Shown in pieces: positions 17,630 to 26,222 of a stretch of DNA of 64,000 nucleotides; positions within the stretch are counted from its first letter, which is position 1; each line of letters opens with the position of its first letter. This DNA is from CAWABB01 sp963780165 (GTDB lineage: Bacteria; Bacteroidota; Ignavibacteria; UBA10030; UBA6906). The stretch is from contig CAWABB010000001.1 of assembly GCA_963780165.1 (NCBI GenBank), positions 1-64,000 of the forward strand, read 5' to 3'. Below the pieces are notes generated by a model. It had not been told where the DNA came from, did no database searches, and worked only from the letters and a program-made list of their open reading frames with translations. A program made the position numbers and the translations under genes.

Positions 17630-17648
17630 ATCTCCCCCTTTCAGATGC

Positions 17649-17685
17649 AAAAAGGCCTCATTGTCGTGATGTGAACAATGAGGCC
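17649..17685 (-). terminator. Intrinsic terminator of the DUF1080/Gfo operon
   Basis: Minus strand: a perfect 11-bp stem GGCCTCATTGT/ACAATGAGGCC (17685-17675 with 17664-17654), a 10-nt loop, then TTTTT (17653-17649). It is a textbook intrinsic terminator about 100 nt after the 17785 stop. Confidence 0.85.
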
Positions 17686-17784
17686 ATCAGCAAGAACCGT
17701 GTCTTCTCTGTAAAGGTACGGGACTCCTGCCTGTTAGTTGCAGATCATCATCATCCTTCTCTCCTTCGTCCAGGGCGCCAGTCT

Positions 17785-19146
17785 TTACAGCGTGAAGACC
17801 TCCCCACCAGCCAGGACCTCCTGGCGCTTCTCATCGAAAGTCGCCGCCTTGCCCGTGTGGAGCGCAGCGGTTGTCATGATCACCGAAATGGAATGAGAGT
17901 ACCCCGCCTCTACCGGAGCGTTGGGCTGCCGACCTGACCGCACGCACTCCAACCAATTGCGGACATGCAGACTGGTCATCAGGTCAACTCCTGTCGAGGC
18001 AGCCGTCTCCGCCCTCGCCGGCTTTTCGGTCAGGTCCATCTTCGGGAGGAGGAACGATTTCATCCCCATGGACGAGGCGTCGAGCGACGTCAGACCGCCG
18101 TTGGATGTGACCTGGTTGGTATCCAGATTCAGTTCGCCGCCGTTCGAATAGTAGATTTCCTTCACACCCCCAGCCGAGTTGTGCATGCGAGAGGAGTAGA
18201 CGACCTGAAATCCCTGTTGGGGATTATCACCGGCCGGCCCGAAATCAAACACCGCAGTCATTGTGTCGAAGTTCTTTCTGCCATCGGTCCACTTGTAGAT
18301 GCCGCCGTTCGCCACGACGCTCCTCGCGTTTCGGTATCCGGTGAACCAGTGCACGGTGTCGATCTGATGGCACATCCATTGGCCCGGGATGCCCGACGAG
18401 TACGGCCAGAACAGCCGGTATTCGACATACTTCCGCGGATCCCACGGCTCGAAGGGGCGGTTCATAAGGTACCGTTTCCAGTCCGTGTCGGATTCCTTGA
18501 TGTCCGCCACGAGCGCCGGCCGTCTCCAGCGACCCGGTTGGTTGACGTTCCACGACATCTCCACCATCGTGATGTCGCCGAACTCTCCGGAGGCGAGATA
18601 CTCTGCCGCCTTGCGGTAGTTCGGGGCGCTCCGCCGCTGGGAGCCTACCTGGAGGATGATGCCGGATGACTTCACCTCGGCGAGCGCGAGGCGGTTGTCT
18701 TCCATCGTCTCCGCAAAGGGCTTCTCGACATACGCATGCTTCTTGTTCCGAGCGGCTTCTGTCGCGTGCAGAGCGTGTTGGAAATCCGCAGTAGAGATGA
18801 TGACCGCATCGAGGTCCTTGTCGGCATACAGCTCGTCGTTGTTCCGATACGGCCGAACCGATTGGCCTGTTCTGGCCTTGATAAATGCCAGACCTTCCTC
18901 CCGGCGACGGTTCCAGATGTCAGAGACACCGAGGATCTCGAAGTTCAGTTCATCCGCATGTATCCAGAAAGCCGGCAGCAAGGCGTCTTTCGCCCTGTCC
19001 GAGAAGCCGACCACGCCCACGCTCAACCGGTCATTCGCGCCCAGGATCCTCCCATAACTTCGGGCGGTGAATCCCAGAGCGCCCGTGAGGACGCCGGCTC
19101 CAGCGATTGCAGCCCCCGTCATGAACTCCCTTCGCGAGTGTGCCAT
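17785..19146 (-). CDS. Tat-exported Gfo/Idh/MocA oxidoreductase
   Basis: A 453-aa protein with a twin-arginine signal (SRREFMTGAAIAGAGVLTGA), a Rossmann nucleotide-binding segment (LSVGVVGFSDRAKDALLPAF) and the canonical lysine motif HAYVEKPFAETMEDNRLAL. The substrate side has GIPGQWMCHQIDTVHWFTGY, with the histidine and aspartate expected near the sugar. The C-terminal beta-sheet domain closes the protein. It lies 15 nt downstream of the double-DUF1080 gene, so it is co-transcribed. Together they suggest periplasmic oxidation of a glycoside at C3 followed by cleavage of the keto-glycoside (pathway inference from described Bacteroides systems). Confidence 0.92.
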   Translation of the reverse strand: MAHSRREFMTGAAIAGAGVLTGALGFTARSYGRILGANDRLSVGVVGFSDRAKDALLPAFWIHADELNFEILGVSDIWNRRREEGLAFIKARTGQSVRPYRNNDELYADKDLDAVIISTADFQHALHATEAARNKKHAYVEKPFAETMEDNRLALAEVKSSGIILQVGSQRRSAPNYRKAAEYLASGEFGDITMVEMSWNVNQPGRWRRPALVADIKESDTDWKRYLMNRPFEPWDPRKYVEYRLFWPYSSGIPGQWMCHQIDTVHWFTGYRNARSVVANGGIYKWTDGRKNFDTMTAVFDFGPAGDNPQQGFQVVYSSRMHNSAGGVKEIYYSNGGELNLDTNQVTSNGGLTSLDASSMGMKSFLLPKMDLTEKPARAETAASTGVDLMTSLHVRNWLECVRSGRQPNAPVEAGYSHSISVIMTTAALHTGKAATFDEKRQEVLAGGEVFTL

Positions 19147-19161
19147 GCGCGACCCCCGGAT

Positions 19162-20520
19162 CTAGTTGAGTGTGCGGATCTTTATGCTGCGAAACGAGAC
19201 TCTGTTCCCGTGGTCCTGCAGGAGAATGTGTCCGCGGGGAGCTTCGCCGAAGGTAGACCAGGCCACATACTTGCTGTGCGACACAAGGGCCCTCCACATC
19301 TGCGTGGCTCTCTCATACTCGACCGTCTTGAATCCGTTCAGCCAGTGTTCCACATGCTTCCCCTTCGCAATGATCTTCGCCCGGTTCCATTCCCCGACGC
19401 CGTTGAACCGGACATTGACGGGAGGAATGAGGTCGTACAGTCCCGCCAGCTTCCTGTTTCCGTCGACCCCTTTCGTCGCGTCCTCGTGCACCGCATCGTC
19501 AAGGATCTGGAATTCACAGCCGATCGCAGAGCCTTCTCCTTTGTTCAGCTCAGTGTCCACGAAGTACTTGATGCCGCTATTGGCGCCCCCGGTGATATTA
19601 AACTCAACGCTGAGTTCAAAGTCGGCATACGTGTCTGTGCTGACGATATCTCCCCCTGCATTCGACTCACGGCCGCCGGATTCCAGGACTGTCAACTCTC
19701 CGTCGGCCATCTCCCATCCGCCCTTCGGAAACCGGTCCAGCCTGGCCCCCCGCCAGCCGGTGGAAGATTTCCCGTCCCAGAGCAACGTCCACCCTTCCTT
19801 CTTTTCCCGTTCGCTTAACGTGTTAGGGATGAAGTTGAACTGTGGGGTCGAGTCATCTGCCCGTGTGCGGAACTCCTCGAGTCCCTCTGTGATGACTCGA
19901 ATGTTCCTCCACCGCACCGCCTTGCCGATCCGCGTCGAATCGTTCCCGACGCTGTGCACCTGGAGGCTGAAGAATCCCCTCGGGGTCTGAGCGTCAACAA
20001 TGTCGGCGCAGGGAACGCCGTTCACCCATGTCCTGATCGAAGTCCCGATGGCTTCGATACGGAGGCTATTCCAGCCGTCCTTCCGAAAAGCCTTCTGGGA
20101 TCGCTCCTGCCCTTCCAGCGTGTGCAGCCACCCGCGGCGTGATTCGTCGTAGATGCCGCCGGTCCAGGCCCTGTCCGTCGCGTCGATCTCCATCTGGTAG
20201 CCGTACACCCGCCCCTCTTTCTTGTCCGGGCTGGATTCGCTCCGGAACTGCACGCCGGAATTGAGGGTCCAGTCGACCTTGCTTTCGCATTCGAAGATGA
20301 AGTCCCCGAACTGTTTGGTTGTGCAGAGAAAGCTGTTCGGCGATCCCTCGACACATCGTCCCACGAGCTCACCGTTCTCCACGGAATAGACGGCTGTCCC
20401 ATTCAGCTGAACCCATCCATCCAGATTCTTGCCATTGAAGAGTGGCCTCCAACCGGTCTCAGCACTAACACGCGTGCCGAGAAGGACAAGCGTGGCAAGT
20501 ATGGCTGCTCGAATGCTCAC
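19162..20520 (-). CDS. Secreted protein with two DUF1080 (3-keto-disaccharide hydrolase) domains
   Basis: A 452-aa protein with a Sec signal (ILATLVLLGTRVSAE). The first DUF1080 domain (~24-212) starts GWRPLFNGKNLDGWVQLNG and contains SGVQFRSE and YGYQMEIDATDR. The second (~235-452) starts WTLLWDGKSSTGWRGARLDR and contains NSGIKYFVD and GCEFQILDD. DUF1080 domains are concanavalin-like folds, some of which hydrolyse 3-keto-glycosides. A tandem pair in one chain is less usual than a single domain. It is first in an operon with the Gfo/Idh/MocA gene at 17785. No clear promoter was found in the 185 nt upstream. Confidence 0.9.
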   Translation of the reverse strand: MSIRAAILATLVLLGTRVSAETGWRPLFNGKNLDGWVQLNGTAVYSVENGELVGRCVEGSPNSFLCTTKQFGDFIFECESKVDWTLNSGVQFRSESSPDKKEGRVYGYQMEIDATDRAWTGGIYDESRRGWLHTLEGQERSQKAFRKDGWNSLRIEAIGTSIRTWVNGVPCADIVDAQTPRGFFSLQVHSVGNDSTRIGKAVRWRNIRVITEGLEEFRTRADDSTPQFNFIPNTLSEREKKEGWTLLWDGKSSTGWRGARLDRFPKGGWEMADGELTVLESGGRESNAGGDIVSTDTYADFELSVEFNITGGANSGIKYFVDTELNKGEGSAIGCEFQILDDAVHEDATKGVDGNRKLAGLYDLIPPVNVRFNGVGEWNRAKIIAKGKHVEHWLNGFKTVEYERATQMWRALVSHSKYVAWSTFGEAPRGHILLQDHGNRVSFRSIKIRTLN

Positions 20521-20705
20521 AGGAGTTCGCCTCCATGCTATTGGTCAACGCTCGGGTGCCCGGACAAGGGTCGACGTTGATTTGAATTCTCGTATCGGAT
20601 GAAGACACTGCCGATGAGCCCGGGTCACATTCCCCCCACTCCTCTTCCTCCGCGTGCGACACCTCGTGCTTGTTCGCGCATCCACCCGACGGGGTGATCG
20701 CCGAT

Positions 20706-21803
20706 TCACGTACGGCCGGCGAATCGATGGGTCTCTTCAATCATTGCCAGGTAGTTTTCGACCGGCACGTAGCTCGGGACGGAATTCCCCGACCCCAACG
20801 CGTATCGTCCTCTTTCTCCGCAGGTCTCGAGGAGGAATCGAACGTGATTCCTCACCTCGTCAACGCTCTTCCCCGACAGGATATTCAGATCGAGCCCGCC
20901 AAGCACCGCAATCCGGCCGCCGTACCGTGACTGGAAGTCCTGCACCGGGACAATCGCATCCTCATACGAATGCTTGCCGTCGATCCCGACATCCCCGATC
21001 AGGTCCTCCATGATCGGAACCACGTTTCCGCAGGAGTGGAGAAAATACGGGACCCCACGCTCATGAGCCATCGCGGCAAACCGGCGATGCCACGGAAGAA
21101 TGTATTCGCGCAGGTGAGCGGGCGAGATGAGCGTCGCCGTCTTGTATCCCATGTCATCACCCGGAAATACCGCCACGAGGTGCTCCAGATCCAGGATCTG
21201 CCTGTAGAAATCGACCATCAGCCCGCCCAGCCGGTCCGCCACGGCCTTCACGAGACCCGGATTTTCGAAGAGCGCGATCGAGAGCCCCTCGATCGACATC
21301 ATCCATGTAAGATGCTCGAAGACTCCCCCGGCATGAGAGAAGATCAGACCCATCCCCTCGGGCACCCGGGAACTGAGGTACTCGTACGCTGAAAAATCGT
21401 ACTCGCCGACCGACGGCCAGGGATACTTCTCGAAATCCTCCCACGTCTCGATCACGCCATGATGCTCGTCGGTCCACTCCCGTTGCTTAGTCGAACCTGC
21501 AGCCGTGTCGGCCGCCGCGTTACGCCGGTCGGGGAGCGGAAGGCTGTCCTCGTACCGGACGAAATCGTACCCCATCCGGTACCAGAAATCCACCATCGTG
21601 TCGAGCCACGCGTTCCGGCCTTCCCGACCCGCCGGGAAGGGGCCCCAGCGCCGGCCGAGAAGGTCGGTCACGATCGGCTTCATGACCGATTCATCGATAT
21701 TGTATTCCACGAGCGGCACGCGGCGGGAGCGGACCTTCCCCGCCAGAATATCGATGAACTCAGATGCGTTCGGTTTCGGAGCGGCGAGCGGGAGCAAAGC
21801 CAT
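20706..21803 (-). CDS. Uroporphyrinogen decarboxylase-family (UroD/MtaA-like) protein
   Basis: A 365-aa UroD-fold protein with WYRMGYDFVRYEDSLPLP, GLIFSHAGGVFEHLTWMMS, FPGDDMGYKTATLISPAHLR and VPYFLHSCGN. The HxC in LHSCGN resembles the zinc site of corrinoid methyltransferases such as MtaA. The heme-pathway arginine cluster of true HemE is not evident near the N-terminus. It is therefore more likely a methyltransferase-like or catabolic paralogue than a heme enzyme, and its substrate is unknown. It lies 77 nt after the desaturase gene on the same strand. Confidence 0.82.
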   Translation of the reverse strand: MALLPLAAPKPNASEFIDILAGKVRSRRVPLVEYNIDESVMKPIVTDLLGRRWGPFPAGREGRNAWLDTMVDFWYRMGYDFVRYEDSLPLPDRRNAAADTAAGSTKQREWTDEHHGVIETWEDFEKYPWPSVGEYDFSAYEYLSSRVPEGMGLIFSHAGGVFEHLTWMMSIEGLSIALFENPGLVKAVADRLGGLMVDFYRQILDLEHLVAVFPGDDMGYKTATLISPAHLREYILPWHRRFAAMAHERGVPYFLHSCGNVVPIMEDLIGDVGIDGKHSYEDAIVPVQDFQSRYGGRIAVLGGLDLNILSGKSVDEVRNHVRFLLETCGERGRYALGSGNSVPSYVPVENYLAMIEETHRFAGRT

Positions 21804-21880
21804 CGGCGAAAAGCCCTATCTTCATCGTGAATCGAGGCTACGGCGTGCCACGAACCCCGCGTCCGAACGCACGGCGGAAT

Positions 21881-22888
21881 TCAATCCTGCCCGGGCAAGG
21901 GCGCGACATACTGATACGCGGGGTTGGCATTCTGGATTTCGAGGATCGCTACAATTTCATTCCAGGTCGCGCGGAGTCCGCGAGGACACGACGGAAGCTC
22001 GTGTGCAATCGCACGATGCAGCGCGCCGAGGTTGTAACAGGGGACCGCTGCGTACATATGATGCTCAGTGTGGTAGTTCATGTGCCAGTAGAGGAACTGA
22101 ACGACCGGGTTCACCGTGAACGTCCGGCAGCAGAGCCGGAAATCCGGCACGTTGTCCTGTAATCCAATGTGCTGTGTGTTGTTGCAAAGGAAGAAGAGCC
22201 AGCTCCCGTAGAACGGAAGAAGACTCGTCAGGACCGGCACGAGCCACCAGCCGAACACCAGCGAGATCGCCGTGATGGCGGCGTGCCCGGCCAGGAGCAT
22301 GCGCGCCCGACGCACAACAGGCCGGCCCGCGTCCGGATCGTCCCCGAGAAACAGCCTGCTCTCCCACTCCCCTTCGAATTTCCCCCGGGCAAGGCGGACC
22401 GTGTTCATGACGACTTTGTATCCGCCGTGCAGATTCACAAGTCCTTCCAGAAAGAACTGTCTCACCATCAGTCGAATCGGAAGCACGACCTCCAGGTCGT
22501 CCGGCGGGTGAAGCGTGTACTGATGATGGCGCATGTGGCTGGCGTAGAAGTGCTCGAAGTTGATCCAGCCCAGGAACGAGAAGATGCGCACAAAGAATTC
22601 GTTCAGCCGTTGGGTCCGGAAGACGCTCTTGTGGACGAGCTCGTGCACCGCGTTGATCATGAACGATCCCGCGGTCCCGTGAAGGAACAGCAGCAGGAGC
22701 GTCACCCACCACGCCCAGGTGGCGGCCGAGACGAGGACGGCTCCCCCGGTCAACCCCAGCACGACCAGATGACCGAACGCCTGCGCAAAGCCTTTCACGT
22801 CGCTCTTCTTGTTCAGACGGGCGAGCAGTTCCCGGTCGATGGGTGTTCGATACCAGCTGATATGCCTTCCGCCTCCAGGAGTCTTCAT
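21881..22888 (-). CDS. Fatty acid desaturase family protein
   Basis: A 335-aa integral membrane di-iron protein. Three histidine boxes are visible: NAVHELVHKSVF, ASHMRHHQY and YHTEHHMY. Hydrophobic segments lie between them (GLTGGAVLVSAATWAWW, WWLVPVLTSLLPFYG). It probably introduces a double bond into, or hydroxylates, a membrane lipid acyl chain using oxygen. I chose the ATG at 22888. It has no Shine-Dalgarno site, and a promoter -10 box ends only seven nt upstream, so the message may be leaderless. A GTG 22 codons further upstream would place that promoter inside the gene. Confidence 0.88.
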   Translation of the reverse strand: MKTPGGGRHISWYRTPIDRELLARLNKKSDVKGFAQAFGHLVVLGLTGGAVLVSAATWAWWVTLLLLFLHGTAGSFMINAVHELVHKSVFRTQRLNEFFVRIFSFLGWINFEHFYASHMRHHQYTLHPPDDLEVVLPIRLMVRQFFLEGLVNLHGGYKVVMNTVRLARGKFEGEWESRLFLGDDPDAGRPVVRRARMLLAGHAAITAISLVFGWWLVPVLTSLLPFYGSWLFFLCNNTQHIGLQDNVPDFRLCCRTFTVNPVVQFLYWHMNYHTEHHMYAAVPCYNLGALHRAIAHELPSCPRGLRATWNEIVAILEIQNANPAYQYVAPLPGQD

Positions 22889-22894
22889 TTTGAA

Positions 22895-22923
22895 AACGTA
22901 CTCACATGGGATACAAATGGCAA
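22895..22923 (-). promoter_or_regulatory. Promoter of the desaturase gene
   Basis: Minus strand: TTGCCA (22923-22918), 17 nt, TACGTT (22900-22895). The -10 element ends about 6-7 nt before the ATG, where transcription would start. Confidence 0.45.
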
Positions 22924-22991
22924 GTTTTGCTCTGCCCGCGAAAGGGTTTGACACCGATCACTCCATGACACCGGTCACTCCCCATGGCCGG

Positions 22992-23020
22992 TTGATTTCA
23001 GTTATTGCTCACACTATATT
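22992..23020 (+). promoter_or_regulatory. Promoter of the LamG/T9SS gene
   Basis: TTGATT (22992-22997), 17 nt, TATATT (23015-23020), about 80 nt before the ATG at 23104. Confidence 0.6.
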
Positions 23021-23103
23021 GTTATCGTCGTGGACAGACCCTGTCCAGACCTTGCCCTCCCCCCACGCAAGAACTCTCCCGTTCATTCACTTTTGATGAA
23101 ACC

Positions 23104-25074
23104 ATGAACTCCTTGCACAAGTATGCGCTTGCTGCACTTGTCACCGTATCCGTGGGGTTCCCGGAAGCGTTTGCCCAGGATTCGACGTTGGCCCTGTATC
23201 TGCCCTGTAATGGTTCGGCAGAAGATGCGAGCCTCTATGGCAATGACGGCATAGTGATGGGCGCTGTCCCTGCGACCGATCGATCCGGCAAGCCCGACGG
23301 GGCCTATTGGTTCGACGGGGACAGCAGCAAGATCGTCATCCCCAACAACCCTAGCATCAATCCGACAGACCAGCTGACAATCGCGTTCTGGGCCTATCTT
23401 GACGGCATGACGGACAACTACCTCGATCTATTTGTTAAAGGAGGTCCGGTGACAGGGTATTTCGCGAACCGGGAGTATGCAGTCTACCTGAAAGACAACT
23501 TTGGAAACTCGTACTTCCAGTTGTTGAGCGCAGGAGATGGTCAGGGACAACATGAAACATGGTCGAACACGTACACTCCCCGACAGTGGCTCTTCTTCAC
23601 GGGGATTGTGGACAGGAAGAACCACTCGATGCGTGTGTACATCAACGGAGCAGAACAATCGCTCTACAGCATCGCGGACTCATATTCCTCGTTCAATGTC
23701 AACGCCTACGACCTGTGGATAGGCGCGGGCGAGGAAGGTCTCCCAGAGCACCGCCCGTTCAAAGGCATCCTCGATGACATCCGGCTCTACCGCCGCGCGC
23801 TTTCGGATCAGGAGATCCTCGATCTGTTCCAGGCGCCTCAGGATTCACTCCCTCACGCATCTGTATCGCATCTCCAGAACTTCGGCCACATCCTCGTCGG
23901 AAAGAGCGCGTCTCAAGTCTTGACGTTTCGAAACCGAGGCATCGGGACGCTGGTCGTCTCGCAGATCGGCAGCTCCAATCCCTCGTTCGCTGTTTCAGAT
24001 ACCACTCTCTCGATCGCTGGAAACGACAGCGCCATCGTTACTATCACCTACACGCCGCAAGCCGCCGGCGTGGACACCGGGCTCATCTCCTTTGTCACCA
24101 ACGATTCCGGATTCACGGAGCCCGGGATCCCGGTGTCGGGAGCAGGGTTTGTCGCGGACAGAGCAGCGGTCATAACGAGCATCAGGGATATCCCTGCAGA
24201 CCAGGGGCTCCAGGTGCGTGTCACCTGGTTCAGAAGCACGTATGACTCCCCCGGCGATTCGCTGCACGTCGCCTTCTACGACGTCTGGCGAGAGGTCGTG
24301 GACAGGGAGTATGCGTGGGACTTCATCGCCTCGGTTCCCGCCGTCGGCCTCGATGAGTACGGACTGGTCGCTCCTACTCTTGTGGACTCGACCGCCTTCG
24401 CGGGGATCCAGTGGTCGGTATTCAGAGTGTCAGCACGATTTATTGAACAGGTGGGCGCGGCATTCTCGTCATCCGACAGCGGCTACTCCACGAACGACCT
24501 GATTCCTTCGCCGGTGACTGGCGCGTTCGCGAGCCCCGCAGGGGAACTTCCCGTGCTCCATTGGGACCAGTGCCAGGACATCGACTTCGACCACTATGAC
24601 GTGTACATTTCCGACCAGCCGACCGGGTCCCTTGCAGGCATGAATCTGCTCAGGTCCACAACGGCGCTCTCCTGCGTGGACAGTTCCTATGTACCGGGGA
24701 CGAATCGCTACTACCGGGTCGCAGCAGTCGATAGAGCCGGGAACACCGGCACTCCGTCAGACCAGGTCTCCTTCTTGACCCTCGGTGTGCCGTCCGGCGA
24801 AGCAGTCCCGCTACGGTTCGGACTCGAGCAGAACTTTCCCAATCCGTTCAACCCGACTTCAGAGATCCGCTACCAGGTGTCTGAATCCAGACATGTCAGA
24901 CTCGCTGTCTATGATCTCCTGGGGCGGGAGGTGGCGGTGTTGGTGAATGAGACGAAAGCGCCGGGCTCATATCAGGCCACGTTCGATGCCTCAGGCCTGG
25001 CAAGCGGCGTCTATCTCTCCAGAATAACCGCAGGCGACTTCGTCCGGACACGGAGCATGGTCCTGACCAAGTAA
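23104..25074 (+). CDS. T9SS-secreted LamG and choice-of-anchor-D protein
   Basis: A 656-aa protein with a Sec signal (ALAALVTVSVGFPEAFAQ). A LamG/laminin-G-like lectin domain spans ~25-245 (LALYLPCNGSAEDASLYGND, LTIAFWAYLDGMT, FKGILDDIRLYRRALSDQEI). An Ig-like choice-of-anchor-D domain follows (NFGHILVGKSASQVLTFRNR), then a fibronectin-III-like region (VLHWDQCQDIDFDHYDVY). The C-terminal T9SS type A sorting domain has LEQNFPNPFNPTSEIRYQV and VYLSRITAGDF. It is probably displayed on or released from the cell surface and may bind carbohydrate. The upstream in-frame extension lacks a signal and is not used. Confidence 0.9.
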   Translation: MNSLHKYALAALVTVSVGFPEAFAQDSTLALYLPCNGSAEDASLYGNDGIVMGAVPATDRSGKPDGAYWFDGDSSKIVIPNNPSINPTDQLTIAFWAYLDGMTDNYLDLFVKGGPVTGYFANREYAVYLKDNFGNSYFQLLSAGDGQGQHETWSNTYTPRQWLFFTGIVDRKNHSMRVYINGAEQSLYSIADSYSSFNVNAYDLWIGAGEEGLPEHRPFKGILDDIRLYRRALSDQEILDLFQAPQDSLPHASVSHLQNFGHILVGKSASQVLTFRNRGIGTLVVSQIGSSNPSFAVSDTTLSIAGNDSAIVTITYTPQAAGVDTGLISFVTNDSGFTEPGIPVSGAGFVADRAAVITSIRDIPADQGLQVRVTWFRSTYDSPGDSLHVAFYDVWREVVDREYAWDFIASVPAVGLDEYGLVAPTLVDSTAFAGIQWSVFRVSARFIEQVGAAFSSSDSGYSTNDLIPSPVTGAFASPAGELPVLHWDQCQDIDFDHYDVYISDQPTGSLAGMNLLRSTTALSCVDSSYVPGTNRYYRVAAVDRAGNTGTPSDQVSFLTLGVPSGEAVPLRFGLEQNFPNPFNPTSEIRYQVSESRHVRLAVYDLLGREVAVLVNETKAPGSYQATFDASGLASGVYLSRITAGDFVRTRSMVLTK

Positions 25075-25100
25075 GCGCGTCGCACATTTCTGCGTACCCC

Positions 25101-25143
25101 GAGCGGGCGTCCGGACTGTTGCGGATACCCGCTCTCTGTTTTC
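25101..25143 (+). terminator. Terminator of the LamG gene
   Basis: GAGCGGG (25101-25107) pairs with CCCGCTC (25128-25134), with an inner TCCG/CGGA helix. TCTGTTTTCC follows. Confidence 0.6.
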
Positions 25144-25225
25144 CAGTTGCCGCCATCCCCTTGTTCACCCCCGGCCTGCACCCTCTTCTCCCAAAAGCTT
25201 CATAATGCCGGCTGCCCGGGCGGCC

Positions 25226-25254
25226 TTGTTGTTCGTCAGGCCACAATGTATATT
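25226..25254 (+). promoter_or_regulatory. Promoter of the ROK/isomerase operon
   Basis: TTGTTG (25226-25231), 17 nt, TATATT (25249-25254) followed by TTC, about 40 nt before the GTG start at 25297. Confidence 0.55.
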
Positions 25255-25296
25255 TTCAGGATTTCTTCGGCACAACCAGAGAGGATGTGATGTCCT

Positions 25297-26211
25297 GTGG
25301 GCAATCGATTCGGGATGGATTACGGAGGGACGAACGTCAAGGCGGGAGTGTTCAGCGAAAACGGAACAGTCCTGGGATTCCGCGAACAGCCCCTCGCCAA
25401 AGTCGCCTCGGGAGGGGAACTCCTCGAGAACCTGCTGACGCTCGCCCGTGACGTCGCCCGCGGGTATTCCCTCGAGGGTGGAGGGCTGGCCATCAAAGGC
25501 CTGGTGAACTCCGAACGGGGTGTCGTCGAAGAGGACGTCGGCGCGGGATCCTGGCTCGCGGGCATCGACCTTCGGGCGGCCTTCTCCAAAGCGCTGGGTG
25601 CGCCCTGGGTGCTCGAGAACGATGCACGCTCGTACGCGTGGGGTGAGTGGATGTTCGGCGCCGGTCGCGGCGCAAAGACCATGGTGTGCATGACGCTGGG
25701 GACGGGAGTCGGCTGCTCAGTCGTGGCGGGCGGGCGGCCCTATCGAGGAGGAAGTCAGTTCGGCGCCCTCCTCGGAGGGCACATCACCATCGACAGGAAC
25801 GGACCGCCGTGTCCCTGTGGCAACCGCGGCTGTCTCGAACTCTACTGCTCGGCCACCGCACTTCATCGGCAGGTCCTTGAACGGCATCCCGACCTCCGTC
25901 GAGCCCAGGCGGATGCCCTTGCGGAGTTCTTCGCCCGGGTCAGGCACGGGGATCGACAGTACGTGACGACGTTCGACACATTCATCGATAATCTTGCACT
26001 CGGCGTCGTGAATGTCATTCATGCCTACGGGCCCGATGTCGTGGTGCTCGGCGGGGGGGTCATGAAGAGTGCGGATGTCATACTCCCCCCTCTCCGCGAG
26101 CAGGTGAACCGGATGGCATGGACCGTACCGCGGGGATCGGTCAGGATTCATCCCGCCGAGCTGGACAACCGTGCGGCGGCGCTTGGCGTTGCATTCTTTC
26201 CCCACTCCTAG
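25297..26211 (+). CDS. ROK-family sugar kinase
   Basis: A 304-aa protein. The N-terminal phosphate loop FGMDYGGTNVKAGVF, the catalytic region ENDARSYAWGEWMFGAGRG, the second ATP loop TLGTGVGCSVVAGG and the ROK zinc motif CPCGNRGCLE are all present. It probably phosphorylates a hexose such as glucose or fructose/mannose; the specificity is not readable. The start is a GTG with GAGAGG upstream. An internal ATG at 25315 would remove part of the phosphate loop lead-in. The stop is 11 nt before the isomerase-like gene, so the pair likely acts on the same sugar. Confidence 0.92.
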   Translation: MGNRFGMDYGGTNVKAGVFSENGTVLGFREQPLAKVASGGELLENLLTLARDVARGYSLEGGGLAIKGLVNSERGVVEEDVGAGSWLAGIDLRAAFSKALGAPWVLENDARSYAWGEWMFGAGRGAKTMVCMTLGTGVGCSVVAGGRPYRGGSQFGALLGGHITIDRNGPPCPCGNRGCLELYCSATALHRQVLERHPDLRRAQADALAEFFARVRHGDRQYVTTFDTFIDNLALGVVNVIHAYGPDVVVLGGGVMKSADVILPPLREQVNRMAWTVPRGSVRIHPAELDNRAAALGVAFFPHS

Positions 26212-26222
26212 GAACGGACAGC

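Noticed and set aside
20521..20705. Promoter for the DUF1080/Gfo operon
   Set aside because: No TTGnnn-N17-TAnnTT pattern was found on the minus strand in this stretch. The start site remains unknown.
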